Of a DNA stretch of 64,000 nt, positions 41,194 to 53,385 are shown in pieces (the stretch's first letter is position 1; each line of letters starts with the position of its first letter). A program made the position numbers and the translations under genes. The DNA is from Erpobdella octoculata. Its lineage: Eukaryota > Annelida > Clitellata > Hirudinida > Erpobdellidae. Location: contig OZ022238.1 of assembly GCA_963978895.1 (NCBI GenBank), positions 18,914,871-18,978,870 of the forward strand, given 5' to 3'. Below the pieces are notes generated by a model, which worked only from the letters and a program-made list of their open reading frames with translations, did no database searches and had not been told where the DNA came from.

Positions 41194-44118
41194 TAGGATA
41201 GGATAGGATAGTAACTTAACTTAGCTACTATGGGAGATAATTCTCAATATCCTAGAGGGGGAGTAGTCGCTCAAAAACTGGCAAACGAATGTCTGATTTG
41301 GATGTTGGGTTAGATGTTAGTGCTAAAAAGGCTATGATGGAGGATGCAGATTATGACTTTTTACTAAAGTCTATGGGTACAGAATCAGAATAGGAACATT
41401 GTTTAGATGATAGTCTTGATAATACCGAGTTATCATTTAATGCAGCGAAATTTTAAAAAATCAATTCAGAACGAAAGGTAGCTAGAAAAGTTAAACGTAG
41501 TCAGCAAAAAAACAATGCAGTCAATTGGCCAATATCAGGAGGACACTCAAAATAACAATTAGCAGAACAAATTGGTTTCAAGTAAATTTAGAACCAGAAA
41601 ATCATTTTAAAGACTTTTCAATAAACTCCCTAGATGTTGATGCACTAAATTGTTTTTTCACAACAACACTACTCAAAGTCATTGAAGAAAATACCCCTAA
41701 AAACAGATTTTCTACTTCCTCCAACAGGCAATTGGCTCTTTTCTGGAATTCTGATTGTTTTTTAGCAATTAAAGCAAGAAATAAAGCAAGAAAAATTATC
41801 AAAGAAGCTAAAACTAAAGCTTGGGAACAGTTTTGCACAACTCTCAACCACAGTTCCTCACCCAATCAGCTTTGGCGCACAGCTCGGTCCCTTGGTGGAA
41901 AACACACATAACTAGAAATTCCAGCTCTCTTAAATCCAGTGAACAACAAACTACTCTTTCAAGAAAATGAAGAAGTTGAAATATTAGCTGAAACTTTAAG
42001 CAATAATTCAAGCCAAAATTGTTTTCACCCAATTTTTAAAATTAAAAAAAATCAAGATGAAAGAAAAATCTTAAAAATAATTACAGAAAATACTGCCTAC
42101 CCTCAAAAGTATCATTTTGACCTGATGCAAGTTAACGAAAAAATTTCATTAGAAAAACTAAACAGAACAATTCAAAAAAATTTGACAAAAAAGAAAACTG
42201 CTCCAGGCCCAGATCAAATTAATTATGAAATTTTAGCCAAACTATCAGAGACAAACCGCAAAACTCTTGTCTTCATCATGAATAAATTTTGGTTTTCTTG
42301 AAAACTACCCAAAAATTGGAAGTCATCAATAGTTATTCCTATTCTAAAACCTAATAAGCCTAAAAATCTCCCAACTTCTTATCGCCCTATCTCTCTCACA
42401 TCATCAATATGTAAATCAATGGAAAAATTGTTAAAAATAGATTATCATTCTTCCTTGAAAAACACGAAATATTGAAAACAGAACAGTCTGGTTTTAGAAA
42501 CTCGCGCAGTTGTCTTGACCATATACTTAGGTGGCAGCATGATATATCAGTATCAATGAAAAGGAAAGGAACCACTTTAGCTGTATTTCTAGATCTCGAA
42601 AAAGCTTTCGATCTTGTTTGGCAAAAAAGTCTTATTCTTACAATACATAACATCGGCATCAGAGGAAATATTCTCAACTGGATTCAAGATTTTCTTACAG
42701 ATAGAACTTTCCAAGTTAGATTGGGTTCTACCCTGTCCAAAACACACTCACTTAAAAACGGCACTCCTCAAGGTAGTGTATTAAGTCCCTTACTGTTTTT
42801 AATACTATTAAATAACCTCCCAGATCCTCCGAAATCAATCGAAATTTCTTTATATGCGGATGATTGTGCTTTTTGGACTTCTGGAAAAGAACTAAACATC
42901 TTCTATAATAATATGCAAAATTATGTAAACAAAGTAAGTTCTAGCCTAATTAATTGGGGATTTAAAATTTCAAGAAAAAAAAACTGTTAGTCTTTTGTTT
43001 ACTAAACTACCATACCTTATTGAAAAAAACACATATAAGAAAATCAAGACTGAAAATTCAAATATAAGCAAAGTCACAGAATATAAGTTTTTAGGAACAA
43101 TTTTGGACCAAAAAGCTTCATGGAAACCAGACTTCCACTATATTGCGAAAAGATGTAAACAACGCATCAATGTAATGAGAGCCATAACTGGGTACAAATG
43201 GGGTGCGTCAAAATCGACTTTGCTGCTTTATTAAAAAATGGCAATCAGATCAATTTTAGATTACGGTTGTGAAGCATATGATCAGTCGTCAAATAGTCAA
43301 AAAAAATATTCAGCAATTACAATTGGAAGCCTTGAGAATTGCGTGTGGTGCTCCAACAAGTACAAACTCAAGTGATCTTTTTGCTGAATGTGGAGAATTG
43401 CCTCTAGGCTTGCGACGAAAGCAGCAAATTGCCCTTTTTGCTCTAAGAGTTAAAACATGCCTGAATCATCCTGCTAAAAACATATTTTTCCTTCCAAAAA
43501 AGAAAGACATAATTGGATTAAAACCACTCTATGTCGCTTTGAAAAACTTCAACCACCAACTGCTCCTAGAAAAATTTTAGATATATGGAATGCTCCAATA
43601 TTAAATAACATTACTGAACCACCAATTGTCCAATTACCTCAATGGAAACAAATTTTTCCAAAAGAAATCTTTCTATCTAGACTTTGGTTAAATTGAATTC
43701 TTCTAAACGGACGACTTAAATCTATGAATCTTCATCCCACTGGTCACTGCGACATATGTGATATTCCAGAAACACTCGACCACTTCTTACAATCTTGTCC
43801 AAAAAGAGCTCCACTTCATAACTACATCAATAAATACTGCTTAAATAAGAAAATTCCTCCAACAACTGAAAATATACTTGTACATAAAAAAAACTTAGAA
43901 ACGCTGTTTACAAATGGGTCATTCAGAAAGAATTCCAGCTCACATAGAAAACAAAGACAGAAAAAGTAACAACAAATGAAACTACTGAAGACGAAAGGAC
44001 GAAAAAAAAGAAATTACTATTTTTTTTTTCTAGACGTTATGTTGACTATTTGTTTTATTATTTTATGACGTGACTTAAACATCGAAAGATGATACGAGTC
44101 AATAATAAACTAAAAAAA
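41194..44118 (+). pseudogene. I/Nimb-like LINE, internally deleted and broken
   Basis: ORF1-like remnant at 41221-41460 (MSDLDVGLDVSAKKAM, in another frame), then part of ORF2. Pieces: 41525-41911 (NQLWRTARSLGGK), 41939-42301 (KKTAPGPDQINYEILAK), an unframed stretch to 42470 reading NLPTSYRPISLTSSICK, RT core 42472-42990 (QSGFRNSRSCLDHI, DLEKAFDLVWQ, GTPQGSVLSPLLFLILLNN, LYADDCAFW), 42995-43234, 43269-43580 (LEALRIACGAPTSTN) and a CCHC-like end CDICDIPETLDHFLQSCP at about 43750. The APE-type endonuclease is gone. The 3' tail CGAAAGATGATACGAGTC with a poly-A stretch is at 44085-44122. The clade is inferred from the end region and the GAPTST block. Confidence 0.78.
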
Positions 44119-44119
44119 A

Positions 44120-44292
44120 AAGGTTGCGTCAACTCCGCCTCGCTAATTGCGAGCCAGTCCCAAGCCTGGAGAAAGGAGGAGGGAAAAGTAAAAAAGATCA
44201 AATTCTGATCCTCGACAGGAAGTACTTAAGTGCTTCCTACATACAGCTATTTGAGTCTTAAAACACCTGGTGTAAAGGACAATAAATTATTA
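44120..44292 (-). repeat. Dispersed repeat, SINE-like, inverse copy
   Basis: Reverse complement of the 26740-26910 repeat: starts CTCCGCCTCGCTAATTGCGA, CAGTCCCAAGCCTGGAG, CCTCGACAGGAAGTACTT and ends near CACCTGGTGTAAAGGACAAT. Confidence 0.6.
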
Positions 44293-44786
44293 TAAAAAAA
44301 AATGGTTACGTCAACGTTAATGGGGCCGGCTTTTAGAGGTTGTGTTTGACCACGGCAGTTTTGGTCAGGTTTTGACGAGTTTTTGTCCGGCTACTAACCT
44401 TTTTAGCTTGACCTTCGAACGGCATTTGCCGAATTTGTATAGCATTTGCCCGACTTCGTACGCCATTTGCCCGACTTTTTGGTAGGCGGACTTTTCATCA
44501 AAATACGATTCATCAAGGGACTGTTCATCAAGGGTTATTCATCAAGAGACTATTCATCGAAGGACTATTCATCAAAAGGACGGTTCATCATAAGGACTGT
44601 TCATCTAAAGAATATTCATCAAGAGGACAATTCATCAAATTTTGAAGCCACTCAGCAACCTTTATCAATATATACCCAAGATATTTTCAGCGTAAAGTAA
44701 TTTGATGTATTTTTAAAAGACAGTTCTTTATCTTTGATAAAATAAATTTCAAACATATCAGTAATTTAAAAAAATAGTGATGGCAA

Positions 44787-44895
44787 CCAGGGTTGTTAAG
44801 AGCGGTACTATTGGCTGACAAGATCGTTGATGACAGCACCGCTACATTTTTTAACTGTTCTTAGCGCTATTCGCTACCGCAACTTTTATTAAAAA
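44787..44895 (+). mobile_element. hAT-like end, CAGGGTTGTTAAGAGCGGTA family
   Basis: Begins CAGGGTTGTTAAGAGCGGTA and includes TGACAAGATCGTTGATG and a GCTACCGC word, as in 31500-31701. The other end is not visible. Confidence 0.45.
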
Positions 44896-45479
44896 AACAA
44901 AATAGGTTTTTTATATCAATTAAATGAGTTCCAATGTATTTAGTTTTCATTTGAAGTTTGCATGAAATCTGAGTCTGGTTGATTTATCAACGATTCGGAT
45001 GAGCGTAAGCGTCTCTTTGAAATGACCTTTCCTGACCTCGGTAAAGCGAGCGTGTTCGTCTCTTTGAAGTGTGGCAGAAGTGTTATACCGGGTGTTAGTG
45101 ATGTTTTGAGGTGTATGGTATCTGGCTGTTTGATTGTGTATATACCTACAGTTTGTACGAACAGTTGAAAGCAGTTTTTTTAAACTTATTATTCAATTGT
45201 CTTTTGCTCGTTTGATCTTATGATCTTGACGTTATTTCTTGTCCAGTTATTTTATTTACTTTATGTGACGAATAACATTGTTGCATATTACAACCATGTC
45301 TTCTACAAACTTGCTGATTGCTCGAGGCAGAAATGTCTTCGAAGCGTGGCCCCTTGGTGTTAAACGACCGATGCCAGATTTGACATAGCGGGCATGTGTG
45401 ATGCTTTGACGTGTTTGTGGCCTTTGGTAAATGTGTACATATATGGTTTACGAAAACAGTCGAATTTAGTTTTTTTGGT

Positions 45480-45625
45480 GCTGTGACCGGGAGCGGAAGC
45501 GGGAGACAAGCGGGAAGAGAGAGCGACCGGGAGCGTGAGAGCAAGCGGGGAAGGAAACGGGAGCGAGAGAGAAAAACGACCGAAAAACCTCTAAAAAGCC
45601 CGGGCAACGCCGGGTACCTCGCTAG
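45480..45625 (+). mobile_element. Helitron-like 3' end, family 2
   Basis: A purine-rich run (GAGCGGAAGCGGGAGAC- and GAGCGAGAGAGA-type) leads to AAAAACCTCT, then a hairpin CCCGGGCAACGCCGGG at 45599-45614, TACCTCG and CTAG (45622-45625), followed by T. It is the best-preserved of the family 2 ends. Confidence 0.7.
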
Positions 45626-45985
45626 TTCTATTATAAAGAATAAAGTATTTGGATGCAAGCAGAGTAGCACTGTAAACTTGATATAGATTACCCTACATTT
45701 TGGTAACATATTTTGGTGAAAATAACATCTTAAACATTTTTTTAAAACTTTTTTGATGAATAGTCCGCTGGATGAAAAGACATTAACAGTCCTTATGATG
45801 AACCGTTCTCTTGATGAATAGTCCTTTGGTGAATAGTCCTTTGATGAATAGTCCCTTGATGAATAATCCTTGATGAACAGTCCTTTGATGAATCGTCCTT
45901 TGATGAACAGTCCTAGAATCGACTTTGTACGCTATTTGCCCGACTGGCTAGACGGATTCAGGCAAATGTCAAAATTCGGGCTTTT

Positions 45986-46685
45986 GGCATTTCCCCATTC
46001 CAGAAATATGAGCGATTTGTGAAAAACCTGGTTTTTCAGTTTACTTGTATTATGATCAATTTCAGCTGATCCACGATATTTTTCTAAAACACTCTTAACA
46101 TCTTATTTAGTACAAAACTTAAAACTAAAATTTACCGTTTTTTTAAATGTTTCCATAAAAATTAATGTTGAATTTTTTCATCATCTGAAATTATGATCTC
46201 CTAAAAAATAGCCCATCGAAAATTGACGATCAATTAAGCAAGTGATAATGAATATTAACCAGGCATACATGCAATTTTTGAATTGCTGTGTTGTTACTTG
46301 GAGGGGGGACGTGAAAGAGCAAAGTGGAGGAAAGGTATTCAATAAAACAGTAGCCTGGATAGAATTTCTTCGCAACGAAAGGTTTTTTTTTACAACAAGA
46401 CATGAATGTGTGAAAGGAGGAACCACTCATCCCTGATACGCCAGTAAAATGTCATAGCAATGTTTTCAAGTTTAAATAATTGTAAATAGGTTTTTATGAC
46501 AATCATATTTAATTTTTTATTGAGTAACTGCAGGTTTCACGTCGATGAACAATTTACATTGAAGTTCTTTATTGCCCAATTTAATCTTATTTGAAACTAA
46601 AAATCAATTACAGCATTTGATTGAATAAGTAAAAAAGTCAAGTCAAAGTTTTGGCTAAGGCACTAAGATGACGGAATGCTTGGTT
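45986..46685. other. Intergenic, downstream of the first cysteine-rich gene
   Basis: AT-rich with no recognised coding. ORFs at 46181-46436 on both strands overlap a low-information region and show no motif. Confidence 0.3.
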
Positions 46686-49600
46686 TTAGGCACAAGTGCC
46701 CTCGACCCGGGAGACTAGTTGCCACGGAGTGATGTTGCAGTTGTTGGTCTGGCACTGGTCATTTTCATGGCAGGCGCCGCCGCTGGGTCTTTTAGCGTCG
46801 CATATTCCATCAGTGTATCCAAACTTTCCTTTCTGGCAGACTAGGCCGCTGCAACACTGGGTGTCTCTTTGACAAAGCTGACCTTGCTTGACGCAATCGA
46901 CGCAAACTCCTGTCTGAAATGTTTGTTAAGAAATTGTTCAATTATGTTTAAACAAGCGGTTGGCAATCGTACATGCAATATGAAATTTGCTACTTGAACA
47001 TTTAAATTTGCAACTTTCAGAACTAAAAATAACTAAAGAGCCCATAACTTTTATCAATTTTCTTCACTCGGAGCACATATTATCCAGCTATAACACCCAC
47101 TCTAAAGGTGGAAATATTTTGCGTTTGTTATTTATCGGTTTAAAGAGCCTTTTGTTAAACAAAGTCGCAAATGGTTGGGCAATAATTTTTACTTTATTTT
47201 CTGTGGTTCGGTTAAATGAAACGTTTGATATCATACTAACCCGTATGTTCTAAAAATGAAAAAATTCAAAATAGTGAACCCAAACCTGAAAAGTTGAAAA
47301 TTGTGAATTCGAACCCAGAAATCCGAAAATATCTGACACTTGTGCTATGGTACTACCTGATCTTTTATTGATACCCGAACCGGAAGTTTTGAAAAGTTAA
47401 AATCAGAATTTGAAACTAGAAATTTAACAACTAAAAAATTTAGGCTCATAAGTGATTTGCCTATTTTGCATATTATAAATCATTTCACTAGAGTGGCTTG
47501 TAAATTTAATATCAATTTTGTATGTTTTTAAGCAGTCAATAATGCTAATTATACAAATTTATAAATTCATAACTTTTAAAGTTAATATTTATCCACATTA
47601 TTCTTTGAGTTTTTCATTTATAAGAGTAAATAAAATTAACATTTGTTTTTTTTCCAAGTCCACAGTTATCCACCGCTTTTAAATCGAGCTTGTACTTCTT
47701 CTGTAATATTAAGTACAAATGTTTAATTTGTTACTTTTTTAAATCCCTTATATAATCCCACAGCCGGTCTTGCTTGCTTGCTTGAATGTCTGCCAACCTT
47801 GAAAGTGAAAATTAACTAACTTTCCTTAATCCAATCAATTTAAAATTGGAGATATAGGCTTGCTCTTTATGACAATGCATTCTACGTGTTGGTCTAAAAA
47901 GTGTAGACACCGGCTTGGATATACAGAGTACCTGGGTTCGATTCCTGGTCCGAACACGTAATTTCTTTGAGCAAGAAACTAACTCGCATGTGCTCACGTC
48001 AACTCAGCGATTCATCCTTTAGTGGTCGATAAATGAGTACAAATTTCGCTTGGGAGTCAAAATTCTTTGTGCACTCGTGGAGCTAGCGAGTGGTATGCGG
48101 GGCTGCCAGCGGCGGAATAAACACCGCATACGCCGCTGATCCTATCTGCAAGTTGCCAACATTTTAAAGTGGCCGCTGTTCTGTTGTGTAAGTCGCACTC
48201 AAAAATGAATTAACTTTAACTTTTAACTTTATTAAATTTTGAAAAAAGTTTAATTTTTTTTTATTTTTTAATTAAAATTAATAGTTATTTATGTTTTAAA
48301 ACAAAAACAAATCAAATCAAATTACATAAATGTTTGCATATATAAATTCCACAAAATTTCATTTTTAAAGAAAAATTTGAAAAAACATGATAAGTCGACG
48401 AATCTTGAAATATATGTAAGGAATTTGTAAGAAAAAACTAGTTTTTTACGGCTTACTTGTTATATCACCATGACCAATAAAAGTACTCAGATTGCCCTGC
48501 AATGTATTGGGATACAGTACCCAACCAGATCGCTAACCTTGTAATTTGGAAAGTGCTTAGGTCCCTACCTCCCACACCTTATTCTTTTCCTGCACCACCC
48601 TATCCTTAAACAGTTTGTGGATAGTTTATACAAAAACATAAAGCAATCTACATACATCATTTCCTACGTATGTATGAATGTATGTATGTTATAACTTGTT
48701 AGGTGGCGCTACAACCACAAAAATAATTCCAATATTATAGATTATCAAATCAATCATATTTTTGAAAACCCGTAATTTTTGACGGGCTACTTCTAGTTAA
48801 GCAGAATTTAAAATTATACGCAACTCCGGACAAATTTCGAAAATGTGCAATTGTCAAAACCAATGACGATTGTTGTAATCAAGCCACTGCAGAATAATAA
48901 TTTGTTGAGGCAGATGTTTCATATGGTAACTGTGACAGAGATATTGACGAACTGTTTTATTGATTCTAATAAAAAAATGGTCTGACAAAAATTTTGAAAT
49001 ATTATTTAAAAGAAAAAAAAGTAAGGAAGGAGGTAAACTTTCACGGGGAAAATTATGGAAACAAAATTAAGTTTTTCAAGGACTTTCAATGCAAACGTTT
49101 TAAAGTACGACACGCAGACCTCAAATTCTGTACAACGAAGAAGAAAGAAATTTTTATCTGATTAAAGTTTCTACGAACCTTGGTTACACTAAGGCCATTT
49201 TCCCAGTAGCATTGCAGTGAACCACAGCATCTTGTGACCATGGAGCACTTCTGATTTAACTCCTTGCAAGAAAAGATCGCTCTCTTGTGGTTGCCGTGCT
49301 GTCCTTCCATGTCTCTTTTCAGTAGCGATTCCATTTCCTCCCTTTCAAAACGTTTCCTGAATTTATAAGAAAAAGGAATCAAAACCAGTCATTGTTTCTG
49401 TATCCCACCATCTTGGTGTTCGTTCAGTTTGGCTGTCCGTTTCAACACTTAACAATAAATATGGTGGTTCAAGCACCCGGTAGATGATTTTAATAACTAA
49501 TTACTAATTATGATCCTAACTTTTACAATTTTATGTTATTAAAATTGTTCAATTTAATACAAAAAATCAAATTGGCAAATAAAACTTAGAATTAGTAAAT

Positions 49601-49854
49601 GTTAGAACGTTATTACTTCAACATTGCTCTCAGCGCGTTTTCGCTCAAGTCGTATTCATCATCATCGTCTGCAAAAAAAATCATTTCTGGTGTTATTTTA
49701 AAATTAATTAAATTATCGTTTTATATTGATAAAAGATTTTAATAAAGTAATTATCTGCAAAACAGTAAAATTACTTTTATTAATAACCTGATCTTACGCT
49801 GTACAACAAGCAGCTGCTCAAAACTGCCAAAGCAAAAATTTCGACGAATTTCAT
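46686..49854 (-). CDS. Secreted cysteine-rich protein 1 (Dickkopf-N-like)
   Basis: Four exons on the reverse strand: 49854-49788, 49668-49617, 49356-49179 and 46913-46686, joining in phase to 174 residues. Residues 1-22 form a signal peptide (MKFVEIFALAVLSSC). An acidic stretch DDDDEYDLSE follows, then a basic helix ending NHKR near 62-65, a possible processing site. Exon 3 holds one cysteine box (Cys 70, 77, 83, 84, 89). Exon 4 holds a second, Cx2Cx6Cx5CCx4C from residue 103, which is the spacing of the N-terminal domain of Dickkopf Wnt antagonists (CLAC...CCPGNYC in human DKK1, from memory). Three more cysteines follow (GGACHENDQCQTNNC). Function as a Wnt modulator is only a hypothesis; colipase or toxin-like folds use similar patterns. 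The 2.3 kb third intron holds a SINE. Confidence 0.8.
47240..47435. repeat. CCCGAA-type repeat remnant
   Basis: Degenerate GAACCCAAACCTGAAAAGTT words, then GATACCCGAACCGGAAGTTT, resemble the subterminal arrays of the hAT element at 19477-21178. Probably a decayed relative in the third intron of the cysteine-rich gene. Confidence 0.5.
47855..48245 (+). mobile_element. tRNA-derived SINE
   Basis: A pol III B-box-like GGTTCGATTCC is at 47935-47945, about 45 bases after a poor A-box-like GTTGGTCTAAAAAGTG. The body includes GTCAACTCAGCGATTCATCC, GATAAATGAGTAC and GCTTGGGAGTC, resembling the shared central domains of many invertebrate SINEs. It ends in an AACTTTAAC tail near 48205-48240. In intron 3 of the cysteine-rich gene. 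Confidence 0.65.
48769..48796 (+). mobile_element. Helitron-like 3' end, family 1
   Basis: Hairpin CCCGTAATTTTTGACGGG, then CTACTT and CTAG, T. Compare 12229-12253. In intron 3 of the cysteine-rich gene. Confidence 0.65.
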
Positions 49855-50730
49855 CTTTTATAACTAATAAAATGAATAAACAATTTCGTATCTTCAAACT
49901 CCAAACTATCCTAGTACATAAGTTAAGAGACCGATATTGGAAGCTCCTCTTATACTCTTATATAGACACGAGAGGAATTTAATCAACGACTATCTTTTTC
50001 TTTGAAGCTATGTGGCAGCAATGAAATGATTGTGATGAAACGATTGAGATGATTTCGATAATGAGGAGAAAGTAAGAAGAGAAATGATGACAACAGTTTT
50101 GAATTTAACATTATATTTGTATTGCATTCGATGATTTAAACGCAGATGACATTCGGGAGTAAGAAAACTGTCAAGTTATTTTGATGAAAACGACGATGAT
50201 TATGGTAATGATTATTGATGATGATGATGACGTTGATAAAAACGTCGATGACGATGATAATGATGACAGAATAATTTCCATGCCTATGACCTACCTACTA
50301 TAACCAATCATTCTACCGAAATAATTTCAGTAAGAATCAGTAATATAATAACATCAATCATCGGATGAGTGCTTGTAAACGTTTTGTTTTGATGAGAGCA
50401 CATGAAAAGGGTAAACTGTTAAAGCATTTTTTTCTTTTAGCAGCACAACAAAAATTCCAATAAAATAGTGGACTATATTAAGAATTAATAATATTATCAT
50501 CAAATTTAACAAGAACAAGTAAAAGAAAAAACGAGTTTTTTAACACAAACTTTAATTTCAAATACACTCGATTTAGAAATACGAAAGATGTTCAAATTAT
50601 TTTTTATTAATCGAATCATGTATTATCATCCAATATGAAGCTATGCTGAAAGTTTCAGCATCCTAACTAGTCAAAAAGCTGGTTACATTTTACTTGCAAG
50701 ATTTGCGTACAGAGAAAGCCATACACACAC
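49855..50730. other. Intergenic between the first and second cysteine-rich genes
   Basis: Contains the upstream region of the first gene and a GATGATGA-rich stretch at about 50000-50270. It ends in an ACACACACAC word at 50724-50734, where the tandem duplication begins. Confidence 0.35.
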
Positions 50731-50860
50731 ACACAAACAGAAATTGCAACCTAAATAAAAGTTTGTAAAAAAATCACGAAAGCAGAATTGATACCTATTG
50801 ATAGTTTTATGGTATTGACTGGATGACTGATAAATTGACGATCAATATATATATAATTAA

Positions 50861-51015
50861 CTAGCGGGATTACCCGGCCCCGCGTTGTTTCTAGAGGTTT
50901 TTCAATCGTTTTTATTTTTCTCGCTTTTCTCTCTTTCGCTACTGTTTCCACCCCCACTTGCTATCCCGCTCCCGTTTGTTAGCCCGTTTGTTCTCCCGCT
51001 CCATTTCTTTCTTCA
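50861..51015 (-). mobile_element. Helitron-like 3' end, family 2, in the duplication
   Basis: The reverse strand ends GGGCCGGGTAATCCCG, CTAG, T at 50861-50864, with adjacent CT-rich sequence to about 51015. A duplicate lies at 52458-52612. Confidence 0.5.
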
Positions 51016-51401
51016 TCTCCCTCTTAACTTTTTTGCCCATAAAACGTAAAATGGATCTGGTAAAGTTGCTTGAAACCTTTTTTAAACTTTGTTACGTAAA
51101 CTAAATTTAAATTTAATTGCACAATAACCTTTGATTTTAGTACTTTTGGCCTAGGAAACTTGGAGGTTTTCTGTTTTTATATTGATTTGAAATTAATGGA
51201 TAGATGCTATACTGAATTATAACTTGATCTTGGTTTTTAAACTGAACTGAACTCAACACAGTATTTCAACTTTTTTCAACCGTTATTTCATTACCATATG
51301 AAATTTTTAACAATTTTTAGTCTTAGTTAAGCAGAATTGATTGCGCGGGTAAGCAGCGGCGAATCCAGGGGAAGCCCAGAGAGCCCGGGCCCCCTTAGAA
51401 G

Positions 51402-51751
51402 TATGTATGTATGTATGCATGCATGTATGTATGTATGTATGTATGTATGTATGTATGTATGTATGTATGTATGTATGTATGTATGTATGTATGTATGTAT
51501 GTATGTATGTATGTATGTATGTATGTATGTTTGTATGTATGTATGTATGTATGTATGTATGTATGTATGTATGTATGTATGTATGTATGTATGTATGTAT
51601 GTATGTATGTATGTATGTATGTATGTATGTATGTATGTATGTATGTATGTATGTATGTATGTATGTATGTATGTATGTATGTATGTATGTATGTATGTAT
51701 GTATGTATGTATGTATGTATGTATGTATGTATGTATGTATGTATGTATGTA

Positions 51752-51784
<33 letters not shown>

Positions 51785-51797
51785 ATGTATGTATGTA
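51402..51797 (+). repeat. (GTAT)n microsatellite, copy 1
   Basis: About 395 bases of GTAT, with GCATGCAT near the start, a single TTTG break near 51530, and GTGTGTGTGTGTGTGT near 51753-51768. Long ORFs on both strands here (Cys-Met-Tyr-Val or Tyr-Ile-His-Thr repeats) are by-products. Confidence 0.95.
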
Positions 51798-52327
51798 TTA
51801 GGGAGTAACCGATTTCGACTTTTTGCCGATTTCTGATTTTCCGATTTCTGGTACCAAAGTTTGCCGATGTCGTTCTGGAAACACGTACAGATGTGAGCAA
51901 TCATTTTCAGCAATAAAACTCATAAAGAAGAGAAATCGATCTCGCCTCACTAAATTCAAATTTGAATGGGTTGATGATACTTGCTACAACAAACCTGCAA
52001 CTAGACATTGATAAACTGGCTTCCAATCTGTAGTTACATAAACACCATTCTAGTTGGTTGTACTCTTTTAGTTTGAAAATTACGTTTCCCTTTTTCAACG
52101 TGCGTGTGGCCCGCCCCGATACTTGACAAATTAGATTTGGCCCTCGTTGGAAAATGTTTGGGAACGACTGGTTTAGAAGATAGATACTGTACATATTTTA
52201 TAACAAGTTTTTAGCTTATAAGAAATTCTGAAGTGTCACAATATGTCATTTTGCAAATAACAAGAATTAGAAAACAGTAAATCAGATTTTTGCTTTGTTT
52301 TTGCTGTTATTTATCAAAAAAGCAGGT

Positions 52328-53352
52328 ACACAAACAGAAATTGCAACCTAAATAAAAGTTTGTAAAAAAATCACGAAAGCAGAATTGATACCTATTGATA
52401 GTTTTATGGTATTGACTGGATGACTGATAAATTGACGATCAATATATATATAATTAACTAGCGGGATTACCCGGCCCCGCGTTGTTTCTAGAGGTTTTTC
52501 AATCGTTTTTATTTTTCTCGCTTTTCTCTCTTTCGCTACTGTTTCCACCCCCACTTGCTATCCCGCTCCCGTTTGTTAGCCCGTTTGTTCTCCCGCTCCA
52601 TTTCTTTCTTCATCTCCCTCTTAACTTTTTTGCCCATAAAACGTAAAATGGATCTGGTAAAGTTGCTTGAAACCTTTTTTAAACTTTGTTACGTAAACTA
52701 AATTTAAATTTAATTGCACAATAACCTTTGATTTTAGTACTTTTGGCCTAGGAAACTTGGAGGTTTTCTGTTTTTATATTGATTTGAAATTAATGGATAG
52801 ATGCTATACTGAATTATAACTTGATCTTGGTTTTTAAACTGAACTGAACTCAACACAGTATTTCAACTTTTTTCAACCGTTATTTCATTACCATATGAAA
52901 TTTTTAACAATTTTTAGTCTTAGTTAAGCAGAATTGATTGCGCGGGTAAGCAGCGGCGAATCCAGGGGAAGCCCAGAGAGCCCGGGCCCCCTTAGAAGTA
53001 TGTATGTATGTATGCATGCATGTATGTATGTATGTATGTATGTATGTATGTATGTATGTATGTATGTATGTATGTATGTATGTATGTATGTATGTATGTA
53101 TGTATGTATGTATGTATGTATGTATGTATGTTTGTATGTATGTATGTATGTATGTATGTATGTATGTATGTATGTATGTATGTATGTATGTATGTATGTA
53201 TGTATGTATGTATGTATGTATGTATGTATGTATGTATGTATGTATGTATGTATGTATGTATGTATGTATGTATGTATGTATGTATGTATGTATGTATGTA
53301 TGTATGTATGTATGTATGTATGTATGTATGTATGTATGTATGTATGTATGTA

Positions 53353-53385
<33 letters not shown>

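Larger units (their letters stand above)
44330..45985. mobile_element. Fold-back element with CATCAA/TTGATG arrays
   Basis: The left arm has tandem ATTCATCAAGGGACTG-like words (44505-44640) after the GCATTTGCCCGACTT words near 44440-44480. The right arm has the inverse TGATGAATAGTCC words (45755-45915), then CTATTTGCCCGACTGG near 45935. The middle holds nested items: a hAT-like end at 44787 and Helitron-like sequence to 45625, plus two diverged blocks at 44980-45180 and 45300-45440 sharing TGTTTGTGGC/GTGTATGG words. No transposase seen. Confidence 0.65.
50731..52327 (+). repeat. 1.6 kb tandem duplication, copy 1
   Basis: Copy 1 (1597 bases) and copy 2 (52328-53928, 1601 bases) match throughout by eye. 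The only difference noticed is one extra GTAT unit in copy 2. Each includes an inverse Helitron-like end, a (GTAT)n array and a unique-looking flank. The junction shows the short overlap ACACA. A late tandem duplication or an assembly error are both possible. Confidence 0.9.

Noticed and set aside
45411..45686. ORF rich in Arg-Glu-Ser-Asp
   Set aside because: Translation of the GA-rich tract in a Helitron-like family 2 end.
47880..47955. Possible functional tRNA gene
   Set aside because: Only the B box is convincing; there is no cloverleaf with proper acceptor stem, and the sequence runs on into a SINE body.
51307..51913. Long ORFs of Tyr-Ile-His-Thr or Met-Tyr-Val-Cys repeats on both strands (also 52924-53514)
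   Set aside because: They come from a (GTAT)n microsatellite, which is open in most frames because a 4-base unit gives no stop codons in those readings.
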